A stretch of 64,000 bases of DNA, from contig NZ_AHJE01000020.1 in NCBI RefSeq assembly GCF_000243095.1, positions 1 through 64,000 of the forward strand. Reading direction: 5' to 3'. Positions within the stretch are counted from its first letter, which is position 1, and the number at the start of each line of letters is the position of its first letter. The notes beneath the pieces were generated by a model that was given only the letters and a program-made list of their open reading frames with translations, had not been told where the DNA came from and ran no database searches. This DNA comes from Cupriavidus basilensis OR16. Its GTDB lineage: Bacteria; Pseudomonadota; Gammaproteobacteria; Burkholderiales; Burkholderiaceae. Below, piece by piece: positions 51,111 through 61,958 of this stretch. A program made the position numbers and the translations under genes.

Positions 51111-51932
51111 ATGAGTTACCTTCTCGACCCCTCCCGCAAGACCATCACCATCCCCAAGCTGCAAGCGATGCGCGCCGCCGGCGAGAAAATCGCCATGCTG
51201 ACCGCCTACGACTCCAGCTTCGCCGCGCTGCTCGACTACTGCGGGGTCGAGGTGCTGCTGGTCGGCGACTCCCTCGGCAATGTCATGCAAGGCCAGCAGA
51301 CCACGCTGCCCGTGACGCTGGAGCAGGTCGTCTATCACACCGAATGCGTGGCGCGCGGCAACCAGAGCGCGCTGCTGGTGGCGGACCTGCCGTTCGGCAC
51401 CTATCCCACGCCGGAAGCCACCTTCACCAGCGCCGTCGCGCTGATGCGGGCCGGTGCGCACATGGTCAAGCTGGAGGGCGGCGAGTGGCTCGCGCCCACC
51501 GTCAAGTTCCTGGTCGAGCGCAGCATCCCGGTATGCGCCCACATCGGCCTGACGCCGCAGTCGGTACACGCGCTGGGCGGCTTCAAGGTGCAGGGCAAGA
51601 CCGACGAGAGCGCGGCGCAACTTAAGCGCGACGCGCTCGCGCTGCAAGCCGCGGGCGCCCAGTTGATCGTGATGGAAGCGGTGCCGGCGGCGGTGGCGGG
51701 CGTGGTCACCGGCCTGCTGACCATCCCGACCATCGGCATCGGCGCCGGCGCGGATTGCTCCGGCCAGGTGCTGGTGCTGCAGGACATGATCAACGTCTAC
51801 CCGGGCCGCAAGGCCAAGTTCGTGCGCAACTTCATGGAAGGCGCCGGCTCGATCGAGGCCGCCGTGCGCGCCTACGTGGCGGCCGTGAAGGACGGCAGCT
51901 TCCCGGCAGTCGAGCACACCTTCTCGGCCTGA
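51111..51932 (+). CDS. panB: 3-methyl-2-oxobutanoate hydroxymethyltransferase
   Basis: A 273-residue enzyme making ketopantoate with methylene-THF, the first step of pantothenate/CoA synthesis. It shows [32 protein letters not shown] (in parts), the metal ligands in VGDS and [20 protein letters not shown], the catalytic Glu in VMEAVP, and [14 protein letters not shown]. Start at 51111. No panC neighbour is seen. Intact. Confidence 0.95.
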   Translation: MSYLLDPSRKTITIPKLQAMRAAGEKIAMLTAYDSSFAALLDYCGVEVLLVGDSLGNVMQGQQTTLPVTLEQVVYHTECVARGNQSALLVADLPFGTYPTPEATFTSAVALMRAGAHMVKLEGGEWLAPTVKFLVERSIPVCAHIGLTPQSVHALGGFKVQGKTDESAAQLKRDALALQAAGAQLIVMEAVPAAVAGVVTGLLTIPTIGIGAGADCSGQVLVLQDMINVYPGRKAKFVRNFMEGAGSIEAAVRAYVAAVKDGSFPAVEHTFSA

Positions 51933-51943
51933 GCGCGCCGGCG

Positions 51944-52642
51944 ATGGAGATCGGCGCCGCCACCATCGCAGCCTTTGCGCTCCTGGCCAGCGGTGACGGC
52001 GCCATCTGGTTCATCGTCTGGACGTCGCTGATGGTGGCGGTGCTCGGGCTGGCGATTGCGGCCGTGCCGGCCATCGGCGCGGCCTACCTGATCGCCACCC
52101 ACGATTTTCCCGGGCGGCGCGTGGTGGTGGTGGTGGCGCAATCCTTCCTTTCCTTCCCGACCGTGCTGGTCGGGCTGGTCCTCTACCTGCTGTTCACCCG
52201 CCATGGGCCGCTGGGCGGCTTTTCCTTGTTGTTCACCCGCAGCGGCATGGTGCTCGGGCAGGCGGTGATCGGCTTCCCGGTGGTGCTGGCCTTTGCCCTG
52301 TCCACCCTGCAAAGGGCGGACGTCCGCCTGCGCGAGACCGCCTGGGTGCTGGGCGCCGGGCGCTGGCGGACCTTCCTCACCGTCCTGCGCGAATTGCGTT
52401 TCGGCCTGATGGCGGCGCTGGTGGCTGGCTTTGGCCGGGTCGTTGCCGAAGTCGGCTCGGCGCTGATGATCGGCGGCAATATCGAAGGCACCACCCGGAC
52501 CATCACCACCGCCATCGCGCTGGAAACCAGCAAAGGCGAATTCGCCCAGGGCATTGCGCTGGGCATCGTGCTGGTGGCGTTGGCGCTGCTGGTCAATGTG
52601 ATGCTGGCATGGCTGCAGGGCGCGGGAGGATTCCGCCGATGA
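51944..52642 (+). CDS. ABC transporter permease, tungstate (TupB)-like
   Basis: A 232-residue inner-membrane permease with five or six hydrophobic helices. A binding-protein-dependent transport domain includes the EAA-type loop ETAWVLGAGRWRTFLTVL and the block AEVGSALMIGGNIEGTTRTITTAIALETSKG, characteristic of the TupB/WtpB type of tungstate or related oxyanion permeases. The start is 12 bp after panB. The stop overlaps the ATPase gene (ATGA). No binding protein (TupA) is adjacent. Intact. Substrate is inferred from family. Confidence 0.82.
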   Translation: MEIGAATIAAFALLASGDGAIWFIVWTSLMVAVLGLAIAAVPAIGAAYLIATHDFPGRRVVVVVAQSFLSFPTVLVGLVLYLLFTRHGPLGGFSLLFTRSGMVLGQAVIGFPVVLAFALSTLQRADVRLRETAWVLGAGRWRTFLTVLRELRFGLMAALVAGFGRVVAEVGSALMIGGNIEGTTRTITTAIALETSKGEFAQGIALGIVLVALALLVNVMLAWLQGAGGFRR

Positions 52643-53370
52643 GCACGCTGCCCGCACGCCGCACGCCCGACGGGCAGCCGTTGCCGCCCGCGCAGTTGCC
52701 ACCGCTGCTGACAGCACGCGGCCTGCAGCGCCAGGTGGGCGCGCGCAGGCTGTTCGACATCACCGAACTCACCTTTCCGCGCGCCGCCGTGGTGGTGCTG
52801 ACCGGTGTCAATGGCGCGGGCAAGAGCACGCTACTGCGCATGATGGCGGGGCTGGACCGCGCCCCAGGCGCCACGGTGGCCTGGACCAGCGCGGATGGCA
52901 CGGCGCGTAACGCCGCGCTCGATCCGCTGCCCGCCGCGCTGCGGCAGCGCATTGCCTACCTGCACCAGCATCCCTACCTGTTTCGCACCTCGGTGCGCGA
53001 AAACATTGCCTATGGCCTGAAGGCGCGCGGCATGCCCGACGACGAAGTCAGGCGGCGCGTGGGCGCTGCGCTGGGCTGGGCCGGCATCACGCACGTGCAG
53101 GACACCGCCCCCGAACGCTTGTCGGGCGGTGAAGTGCAGCGCGTGGCGCTGGCCCGCGCCAAGGTGCTGGAGCCCGACCTGCTCCTGCTGGACGAGCCCA
53201 CCTCGAGCCTGGACGGGCACGCACGCGAACAGGTGATTGGCCTGGTGAAGGACCTCGCCGCCGAGGGCCGCACCGTGGTGGTGGTTTGCCACGACCGCGA
53301 ACTGATCAACCTGCCGGGCGTGGTGCGCTGGAAGCTCGGCGACGGGCGGCTGGATACGCGCCACCCCTGA
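52639..53370 (+). CDS. ABC transporter ATP-binding protein, tungstate (TupC)-like
   Basis: A 243-residue ABC ATPase. Walker A GVNGAGKST is at 56-64, the Q-loop in AYLHQHPYLF, the signature ERLSGGEVQRVALARA near 160, Walker B LLLLDEPTSSLD and the switch His in VVCHDRE. Translationally coupled to the permease by a 4-bp overlap, so the pair forms one importer. Intact. Confidence 0.88.
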   Translation: MSTLPARRTPDGQPLPPAQLPPLLTARGLQRQVGARRLFDITELTFPRAAVVVLTGVNGAGKSTLLRMMAGLDRAPGATVAWTSADGTARNAALDPLPAALRQRIAYLHQHPYLFRTSVRENIAYGLKARGMPDDEVRRRVGAALGWAGITHVQDTAPERLSGGEVQRVALARAKVLEPDLLLLDEPTSSLDGHAREQVIGLVKDLAAEGRTVVVVCHDRELINLPGVVRWKLGDGRLDTRHP

Positions 53371-53385
53371 GCGCTAGGATTCGGA

Positions 53386-55329
53386 TCAGCCTTTGGCCGG
53401 CAAATTCGCCGGCAAGTCCGCCGGCAACACGCCCCGCAACGAATTCGCCAGTGCCAGCGCCTCGGCGCCGTTCAGCATGGCCCGCGTGACGACCGCTTCG
53501 CGCACTGGCCCGCCCAGGTAGCGCGTGCCATCGGCCAGCACCGCCGCGCGCATCACGCCGGGCAGAATATCGGCGGCCAGCGGCGGCGTCAGCCACTCGC
53601 CATCCAGCTTGACGAACACGGAGCTGCGGCCGCCTTCGAGCAACTCGTCGCGGGCGTTGAAAATGAAAAACAAGCTGTCGAAGGCGCCGGCACGCTCGGC
53701 CGCCTGCCAGCCGGCATCATAGACGGCGCGCGCGCTGGTCTTGTGGCGGCGCAACGCGTCCGCCACCGGCAGCGCCTGCGCTGCCAGCAGCACCTGCACC
53801 GTGGCCGTGGCTAGCGGCGCCAGCGGGCCGTGGGCAACAGTGAGGCTGCCCGCCTTGTCCAGCGCCAGCCGCAAGCGCCAGGCACCGGCCCCCAGACCCG
53901 CCACGGCCGCGCGCACGGCAGCCAGTGCGCCGGTACGCTCAAAACCAAAGCCGAAGCACGCTGCAGAAGCTGCCAGCCTCGCCAAGTGCGGATCCAGGCG
54001 CTGGCACTGGCCATCCACTACCCGCATGGTTTCGAACAAGGTAAAGCCCGGATCGTGCGCGGTCAGGAAACGGGCCTTCCAGCCGCACTCGGCGTATTCG
54101 CCCGCGGCGTCGCTGTCATGCACGATGCCACCACCAACGCCCATCTCGCCCGCGCGCAGGCCGTCGGCGCCCTTCGGGCCCAGCACCAGCGTGCGGATCG
54201 CCACCGACAGCGCGAAGGTGCCCGGCCAGCCCTGCGCCAGCCCCGCGCCGGGCGCGTCGATCCAGCCGAGCGAGCCGGTATAGAGGCCGCGCGGCGCACG
54301 CTCCAGCTCACCGATGATCTCCATGGTGCGCCGCTTGGGCGCACCGGTGATGGAGCCGCAGGGAAACAGCGCGCGCATCAGGTCGGCCAGGCTGGTGCCT
54401 GGCCGGGCCGTGGCGGTGACGGTGGAGGTCATCTGCAGCACCTGGCCAAAGGGCTGCACCACGAAGCGATCGGGCACCGCCACCGTGCCAGGTATCGCGA
54501 CGCGGCCCAGGTCATTGCGCAGCAAGTCGACGATCATCACGTTCTCGGCACGGTTCTTGGCGTCGGCCGCCAGCGCCAGCGCGGCCTCGGCATCGCGCGC
54601 GTCGTCGCCGGTGCGCGGCGCCGTGCCCTTCATCGGGCGGGTGAGCAACTGGCCCTGGCCGTCATGGCGGACGAACAATTCCGGCGACAGCGACACCACC
54701 CAGCCATCGCCCGGCAGCCGCGCCAGCGCACCGTAAGGCACCGGCTGGGCGGCACGCAATGCGCAATAGAGCACCAGCGGATCGCCGAATTCGGCAAATC
54801 GCAGACGCTGCGTGAAGTTGACCTGGTAGGTGTCGCCAGCCTCGATCCACTGGTGGATGCGGGCAATGGCGGCATGGAAAGCCGGCTCCGGCGTGTCAGC
54901 CAGGACATCCATCAAGCCGGCGGGCTCATCCCGGCGCCGCGCCAGCCATTGCGCGACCTGCTCCTTGTCCAGCCGGTGCAGTTCCCTGAACCAGAGCAGG
55001 CGCAGCGCACCATCGTGAAAAGGCAATGCGCGATCGACATGGACCGGCACGCCGACCAGCGGGCCGCCGAATTCGTAAGGCGCAAACAACGTGGCATGCC
55101 AGCCCTGGCGCCAGCCTTCGGCCAGCAGGGCGTCGAGTGTGCCGAGCGCGCAGGCATCTGGCAGCACGTCCTCATGGGCAAGGCCGGTGTACAGGCGCGA
55201 TGCCGCCTCGCCCGGCGCGGCGGTGGCATTGTCTAGCAGCACGAAAGGCTCGGTGGCGCCGGCCGAGCCGGATTCGGGCGCTTGCGCAAAGGCAGGGGAA
55301 GAAGACGAGCGGGTCAGGGAGACAGCCAC
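53386..55329 (-). CDS. pabB: Fused aminodeoxychorismate synthase component I / aminodeoxychorismate lyase (PabB-PabC)
   Basis: A 647-residue fusion. Residues 1 to about 430 are a chorismate-utilising PabB/TrpE-type domain: GDTYQVNFTQRL, the RPMKGTAPR variant of the PIKGT motif, ENVMIVDLLRNDLGR, TSTVTA, FPCGSITGAPKRRTMEII and GEMGVGGGIVHDSD. From about 440 a class IV PLP aminotransferase domain follows (FTLFETMRVVDG, the lysine in RRHKTSARAVYDAG, FFIFNARDELLEGGRSSVFV). Together with a glutaminase they make p-aminobenzoate for folate. The start looks to be GTG at 55329. The last residues are a short repeat (LPADLPANLPAKG). Intact. Confidence 0.93.
   Translation of the reverse strand: MAVSLTRSSSSPAFAQAPESGSAGATEPFVLLDNATAAPGEAASRLYTGLAHEDVLPDACALGTLDALLAEGWRQGWHATLFAPYEFGGPLVGVPVHVDRALPFHDGALRLLWFRELHRLDKEQVAQWLARRRDEPAGLMDVLADTPEPAFHAAIARIHQWIEAGDTYQVNFTQRLRFAEFGDPLVLYCALRAAQPVPYGALARLPGDGWVVSLSPELFVRHDGQGQLLTRPMKGTAPRTGDDARDAEAALALAADAKNRAENVMIVDLLRNDLGRVAIPGTVAVPDRFVVQPFGQVLQMTSTVTATARPGTSLADLMRALFPCGSITGAPKRRTMEIIGELERAPRGLYTGSLGWIDAPGAGLAQGWPGTFALSVAIRTLVLGPKGADGLRAGEMGVGGGIVHDSDAAGEYAECGWKARFLTAHDPGFTLFETMRVVDGQCQRLDPHLARLAASAACFGFGFERTGALAAVRAAVAGLGAGAWRLRLALDKAGSLTVAHGPLAPLATATVQVLLAAQALPVADALRRHKTSARAVYDAGWQAAERAGAFDSLFFIFNARDELLEGGRSSVFVKLDGEWLTPPLAADILPGVMRAAVLADGTRYLGGPVREAVVTRAMLNGAEALALANSLRGVLPADLPANLPAKG
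53396..53427. repeat. 12-bp tandem repeat in the 3' end of the pabB-pabC fusion
   Basis: Three copies of GCCGGCAA at a 12-bp period code for the LPADLPANLPAKG tail just before the stop. Copy-number change would keep the frame. Confidence 0.6.
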
Positions 55330-55406
55330 GGTAAATCACCAGCGTCGGTTGGCGTCGCGGGAAAGCGGGCGACATCGCATTATCGCGCCACCGCAAAAAC
55401 AAAAAA

Positions 55407-55434
55407 GCCGGCCACGCATCAAAGCGTGGCCGGC
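55407..55434 (-). terminator. Terminator of dnaK-dnaJ
   Basis: Perfect 11-bp stem GCCGGCCACGC / GCGTGGCCGGC with a 6-nt loop, followed on the minus strand by TTTTTTGTTTTTG, 19 bp past the dnaJ stop. Confidence 0.92.
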
Positions 55435-55452
55435 CGCATGCCCCAAGCCGTA

Positions 55453-56602
55453 TCAGCTGAAGAAGCTCTTCACCTTATCCAGCCAGGATTGCTCCTGCGG
55501 GCTGTGGCGCGAGCCGCCTTCATGCACCGAGCGGTCGAACTGGCGCAGGATGTCCTTCTGCGCCTCGGTCAGCTTGACCGGCGTTTCCACGTTCACGTGC
55601 ACGTAGAGGATCGCCCGGATAGCCGGAGCGCACGCCCTTGATACCCTTGCCGCGCAGACGGAAGGTCTTGCCGGGCTGGGTGCCTTCGGGCACCGGGAAA
55701 CTGGCCTTGCCGCCCAGCGTGGGCACTTCCAGGTCGCCGCCCAGCGCCGCGGTGGCGAAGGAGATCGGCATCTGGCAGTGCAGGTCGTCGCCATCGCGCT
55801 CGAACACGGCGTGCTGCTTGATGTGGACTTCCACGTACAGGTCGCCCGGAGGGCCGCCGTTGATTCCCGGCTCGCCATTGCCCGAAGAGCGGATGCGCAT
55901 GCCCTCGTCGATGCCGGCGGGAATCTTCACTTCCAGCGTCTTCTGCGACTTCAGCTTGCCCTGGCCGTGGCACTTGGTGCATGGCTTGGGGATGTGCTTG
56001 CCGGTGCCGTGGCACTTGGGGCAAGTCTGCTGCATCGAGAAGAAGCCTTGCGACACGCGCACCTGGCCCGCGCCATGGCAGGTCGGGCAGGTTTCGACGC
56101 TGGAGCCAGGCTCGGCGCCGTTGCCGTGGCAATGCTCGCACTCGTCCCAGTGCGGCACGCGGATCTGCGCATCGTGCCCGTGCGCGGCCTGCTCCAGCGT
56201 GATTTCCATGCTGTAGCGCAGATCGGCGCCGCGGTACACCTGCGGGCCGCCGCCACGGCGTGCGCCGCCAGCCTGGCCGCCTTGCTGGCCAAAAATATCC
56301 CCGAAAATGTCGCCGAAGGCTTCGGCGAAACCGCCGTAGGCCTGGCCGCCGCCGCCGAAGCCGCCCGCCATGTTGGGATCGACGCCGGCATGGCCGTACT
56401 GGTCGTAGGCGGCCTTCTTCTCGGGGTCCGAGAGCATCTCGTAGGCCTCTTTGACCTCCTTGAATTTCTCTTCGGAATCCTTGCTGTCCGGATTGCGGTC
56501 CGGGTGGTGCTTCATCGCCAGCTTGCGATAGGCCTTCTTGATCTCGTCGTCGCTGGCGTTCTTGCCCACCCCGAGCACTTCGTAAAAGTCACGTTTTGCC
56601 AT
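55453..56602 (-). pseudogene. dnaJ: Co-chaperone DnaJ, one-base insertion near the 3' end
   Basis: DnaJ delivers clients to DnaK and stimulates its ATPase. Residues 1 to about 330 are normal: J-domain with HPD at 33-35, a Gly/Phe-rich linker (about 75-110), four zinc repeats ([32 protein letters not shown]), and the substrate-binding C-terminal domain. After RSGYPGD the frame shifts because GATCCTC stands where GATCTC is expected (about 55607-55610). The true end, [18 protein letters not shown] through to VKSFFS at 55453, is in the next frame. As written the last 50 or so residues, including the dimerisation part, are replaced. About 382 residues if repaired. Confidence 0.9.
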
Positions 56603-56777
56603 GGTGGCTGCTTACCTGATGGGCCCGGAAGCGTCCAAAGCCCGCCCGGGCAAAATAGCAAAAAAGCCGAGCGAGGCATTCGACGGCGGTAACCCGCTTG
56701 GTCCAATGTCCGTCGCCCGGCGTCGGGATGGGGGCTGGCGCTGGTGTTGCCCACCGCGCCCCCGCCCCGCTCTTCCA

Positions 56778-58745
<1,968 letters not shown>

Positions 58746-58801
58746 TATTCTCTCCTCTTGAGCCCCGCTATCCGCGGGGACTGCAATTCATCCTGAGGCC
58801 G

Positions 58802-58829
58802 AAATGTGGCCGTCCGGGGCCATTTCAAG
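58802..58829 (-). promoter_or_regulatory. Sigma-32-like heat-shock promoter of dnaK
   Basis: On the minus strand CTTGAA (58829-58824), 14-bp spacer, CCACATTT (58809-58802), about 57 bp before the dnaK ATG. The -35 is perfect and the -10 fits CCCCATnT in six of eight bases. Confidence 0.65.
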
Positions 58830-58970
58830 GGCCAGAAGCGCAAATCCGACTAAATTTCTCGACTTCTCCCTCCGCGCAGCGGCTGCCTGGCCGGCCAAGT
58901 TGAAGGGTGTTGGAAGACGTTGCGCGCCAAGCGTGGTTTTTGTGCTTTTTGAATCACCAGAAAAAGGCGG

Positions 58971-59516
58971 CTAGCGCGCCCGCTGCCACTGGACATCGCT
59001 GCCCCCGCCGGCCCGGTTGAGCACGCGCGCCAGCACGAACAGCAAGTCGGACAAGCGGTTCAGGTACTGGCGCGGCGCCTCGTTCAGGGCTTCCTGCGCG
59101 CCAAGCGCCACCAGCGCGCGCTCGGCGCGCCGGCACACCGTGCGGCACACATGCGCCACCGCCGCGGCCCGGCTGCCGCCCGGCAGGATGAATTCGGCCA
59201 GGCGCGGCAGGTTGGCATTGTAATGATCCAGCCATTGGTCGAGCTGCAGCACCTGCTCTGGCTTGACCAGCACGTAGCCGGGAATGGACAGCTCGCCGCC
59301 AAGGTCGAACAGGTCGTGCTGGATGTGCAGCAAGGCCGAGCGGACGTCGTCGGGCAGCGTCTCGGTGAGCAGCACGCCAAGGCTGGAGTTGAGCTCGTCG
59401 ACGTCGCCGATGGCCGCGATGCGCAGGCTGTCCTTGCCCGTGCGGCTGCCGTCGCCGAGCCCGGTGGTGCCGGCATCTCCGGTGCGGGTGGCGATCTTGG
59501 AGAGGCGATGGCCCAT
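58971..59516 (-). CDS. Cob(I)yrinic acid a,c-diamide adenosyltransferase, PduO type
   Basis: A 181-residue PduO-type ATP:cob(I)alamin adenosyltransferase, which forms the coenzyme B12 carbon-cobalt bond. The signatures are TRTGDAGTTGLGDGSR at the N-terminus (ATP binding), GDVDELNSSLGVL, FILPGGS, RTVCRRAERALVAL, and LNRLSDLLFVLAR near the end. The ATG at 59516 begins the homology; the upstream open frame is not coding. Divergent from the flavoprotein at 59757. Intact. Confidence 0.92.
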   Translation of the reverse strand: MGHRLSKIATRTGDAGTTGLGDGSRTGKDSLRIAAIGDVDELNSSLGVLLTETLPDDVRSALLHIQHDLFDLGGELSIPGYVLVKPEQVLQLDQWLDHYNANLPRLAEFILPGGSRAAAVAHVCRTVCRRAERALVALGAQEALNEAPRQYLNRLSDLLFVLARVLNRAGGGSDVQWQRAR

Positions 59517-59756
59517 GCGGGACTCCTGCGTTGGTGAGTCCGCCATTATGGCGTGCATCTGGCCGCTCGCGTTATCGCAAGGCCCGGCGCCGGGTGCCTG
59601 TTGCGGCGCCCGCCCCGCGAGCCGCCACGGGCGCGGCGTAGAATAACGGGATTCGCTTGATACGCTACCGGGTGCGAGTGCCGGCACCGTTCGGAGCCGG
59701 CCTGCCATGGCCGGCACTGCACGGCCCGCGGCCCCCGCAGACCCGCCGGAGACGCC

Positions 59757-61175
59757 ATGAACCAACCCCTTGCCCATGCCGCGCTGGTGCGCCAACCCTT
59801 GCCCGCCGCCGTGCGCGACGCGCTGCAGGCCCGCTTCGGCGAGCGCTTCTCCACCTCCCCTGGCGTCTGCGACCACCATGGCCGCGATGAATCGCCCTTT
59901 CCGCCGGCCGCGCCCGACGGCGTGGTCTTCGCCCATACCACCGAGGAAGTGGCCGAGGTGGCCCGCCTGTGCAACGCGCACCGCGTGCCGCTGATCGCCT
60001 ACGGCGCCGGCTCCTCGCTCGAAGGCCACCTGCTGGCGGTGGCCGGCGGCATCAGCCTGGACCTGTCGCAGATGAACAAGGTGCTGTCGGTGCAATCCGA
60101 GGACCTGAACGTGACGGTGCAACCGGGCGTGACCCGCAAGCAGCTGAACCAGGAAATCAAGGATACCGGGCTGTTCTTCCCGATCGATCCGGGCGCCGAT
60201 GCGTCGCTGGGCGGCATGTGCGCCACCCGCGCCTCCGGCACCAACGCCGTGCGCTACGGCACCATGCGCGAGAACGTGCTGGCGCTGACGGTGGTCACCG
60301 CGGACGGCCGCATCATCAAGACCGGCACCCACGCGCGCAAGTCTTCCGCCGGCTACGACCTGACCCGCTTGATGATCGGCAGCGAAGGCACGCTGGGCAT
60401 CCTCACCGAGGTGACGGTGCGGCTGTACCCGCAGCCCGAAGCCATCTCGGCAGCCATCTGCAGCTTCCCCAGCATGGGCAGCGCGGTGCGGGCGACCATC
60501 GAAACCATCCAGCTGGGCGTGCCGGTGGCGCGCGTGGAGTTTGTCGACGCGCTGGCCATCCGCGCCATCAACCGGCATGACAACCTGTCCATGCCGGAGA
60601 TGCCGCACCTGTTTTTCGAATTCCATGGCACCGAGGCCGGCGTCAAGGAGCAGGCCGAGACCGTGCAGCAGATCGCCGCCGACAATGGCGGCCAGGGCTT
60701 CGAGTGGGCCACCCGCCCGGAAGACCGCAGCCGCCTGTGGAACGCACGCCATACCGCTTACTTCGCCATGCTGCAGCTCAAGCCGGGCTGCAAGGCAGTG
60801 ACTACCGACGTGTGCGTGCCGATCTCCCGCCTGGCCGATTGCGTGACCGAGACCGAGCGCGACCTCAACGCGTCCAGCCTGCCCTGCCCGATCGTGGGCC
60901 ACGTCGGCGACGGCAACTTCCACGTGGCGATCCTGACCGACCCCGAAAAACCCGAGGAACTGGCCGAAGCCGAGACCATCAACCGGCGCATCGTGGAGCG
61001 CGCGCTGGCCATGGGCGGCACCTGCACGGGCGAGCACGGCGTGGGCCTGCACAAGATGGATTTCCTGGTCAGCGAGCACGGCGAAGACGCGCTGGACCTG
61101 ATGCGCGCCATCAAGAACGCGCTCGATCCCAACCACATCCTCAACCCGGGCAAGATCTTCCGCGCGGTGCGCTGA
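59757..61175 (+). CDS. FAD-binding oxidoreductase, D-lactate dehydrogenase (cytochrome)-like
   Basis: A 472-residue PCMH-type flavoprotein. The FAD domain (about 45-225) has PLIAYGAGSSLEGHLLAV, GGISLDLSQMNKVLSV and PGADASLGGMCATRASGTNAVRYG (in parts). The C-terminal FAD-linked oxidase domain has GHVGDGNFHVAIL with metal/substrate histidines and GTCTGEHGVGLHKMDFL. This pattern is closest to D-lactate dehydrogenase (cytochrome) of the LDHD/Dld type rather than GlcD, but the substrate is inferred. A LysR gene follows 13 bp later on the same strand and may control it. Intact. Confidence 0.85.
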   Translation: MNQPLAHAALVRQPLPAAVRDALQARFGERFSTSPGVCDHHGRDESPFPPAAPDGVVFAHTTEEVAEVARLCNAHRVPLIAYGAGSSLEGHLLAVAGGISLDLSQMNKVLSVQSEDLNVTVQPGVTRKQLNQEIKDTGLFFPIDPGADASLGGMCATRASGTNAVRYGTMRENVLALTVVTADGRIIKTGTHARKSSAGYDLTRLMIGSEGTLGILTEVTVRLYPQPEAISAAICSFPSMGSAVRATIETIQLGVPVARVEFVDALAIRAINRHDNLSMPEMPHLFFEFHGTEAGVKEQAETVQQIAADNGGQGFEWATRPEDRSRLWNARHTAYFAMLQLKPGCKAVTTDVCVPISRLADCVTETERDLNASSLPCPIVGHVGDGNFHVAILTDPEKPEELAEAETINRRIVERALAMGGTCTGEHGVGLHKMDFLVSEHGEDALDLMRAIKNALDPNHILNPGKIFRAVR

Positions 61176-61188
61176 GGACCAGCGCGGC

Positions 61189-61843
61189 ATGGCATCCGTG
61201 TTCAACCGCGTCCCGCCGCTGCACCTGCTGATCGCGTTCGAGGCCGCCGCGCGCCTGGGCAGCTTCGCGCGCGCGGCCGAGGAGTTGTCGGTCACGCCCA
61301 GCGCGGTCTCGCACCGCATCACACATCGACACCGAGCTGCACCTGGCCATCCCCTTCCTGGACGTGAAGGCGGAAGACACGGATGTGGAGATCCGCTACG
61401 GCACCGGGCGCTACCCCGACCTGAAGACCACCAAGCTGCTGGTCGAGCCCGTGTTCCCGGCCTGCGGGCGCGAGTACTACGAGCGCATCGACGGCCGCGC
61501 CATCACCAGGCCCGAGCACCTGCACAACCTGGTGCTGCTGCGCAGCCCGCTGGAACCCTGGAAGCCCTGGTTCGAGACCGCGGGCCTGGACTGGCCCGAG
61601 CCTCAGGCCGGCCCGCAATTCAACGACATCGGCCTGATGCTCGAAGCCATCGCCTCCAACCAGGGGGTGGCCCTGGTGCGCCAGCGCATGGCCCGCCACT
61701 GGCTGTCACTGGGCCAGATGGTACGGCTGCTGGACATCGAATCGGTATCGCCGCACGGTTACTACATCGTCGAGCGCGAACAGGCGCCGCTCAAGCCGGA
61801 GGCGCGGTACTTCGTCGACTGGCTGCTCAGCCTGGACTGGTAG
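61189..61843 (+). pseudogene. LysR-type transcriptional regulator, internal deletion
   Basis: Frame 1 gives the first half of an N-terminal LysR helix-turn-helix: PPLHLLIAFEAAARLGSFARAAEELSVTPSAVSHRI. At about 61320 it joins out of frame to the effector-binding domain: ELHLAIPFLDVKAEDTDVEIRYG in part, then LLVEPVFPACG, GVALVRQRMARHWL and the end at 61843 (FVDWLLSLDW). The recognition-helix end, the dimerisation linker and the first strands of the effector domain are absent, about 70-80 residues or 210-240 bp compared with a normal LysR of about 300. It cannot be functional as written. The domain resembles GcvA-like regulators. Confidence 0.87.
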
Positions 61844-61850
61844 CACCGCC

Positions 61851-61937
61851 GAACCCGAACCTGAACCCGAACCTGAACCCGAACCGACCGACCGACCGAC
61901 CTGACCTGAACCTGAACCTGAACCTGAACATCAACAT
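61851..61937. repeat. Hexa-/tetranucleotide repeat tract upstream of a membrane-protein gene
   Basis: Alternating AACCCG and AACCTG units, then four GACC units, then again AACCTG units, filling almost the whole gap between the LysR stop (61843) and the next RBS. Simple repeats like this are prone to slippage. Confidence 0.85.
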
Positions 61938-61958
61938 CGACGAAGAGGAATCCTGCCA

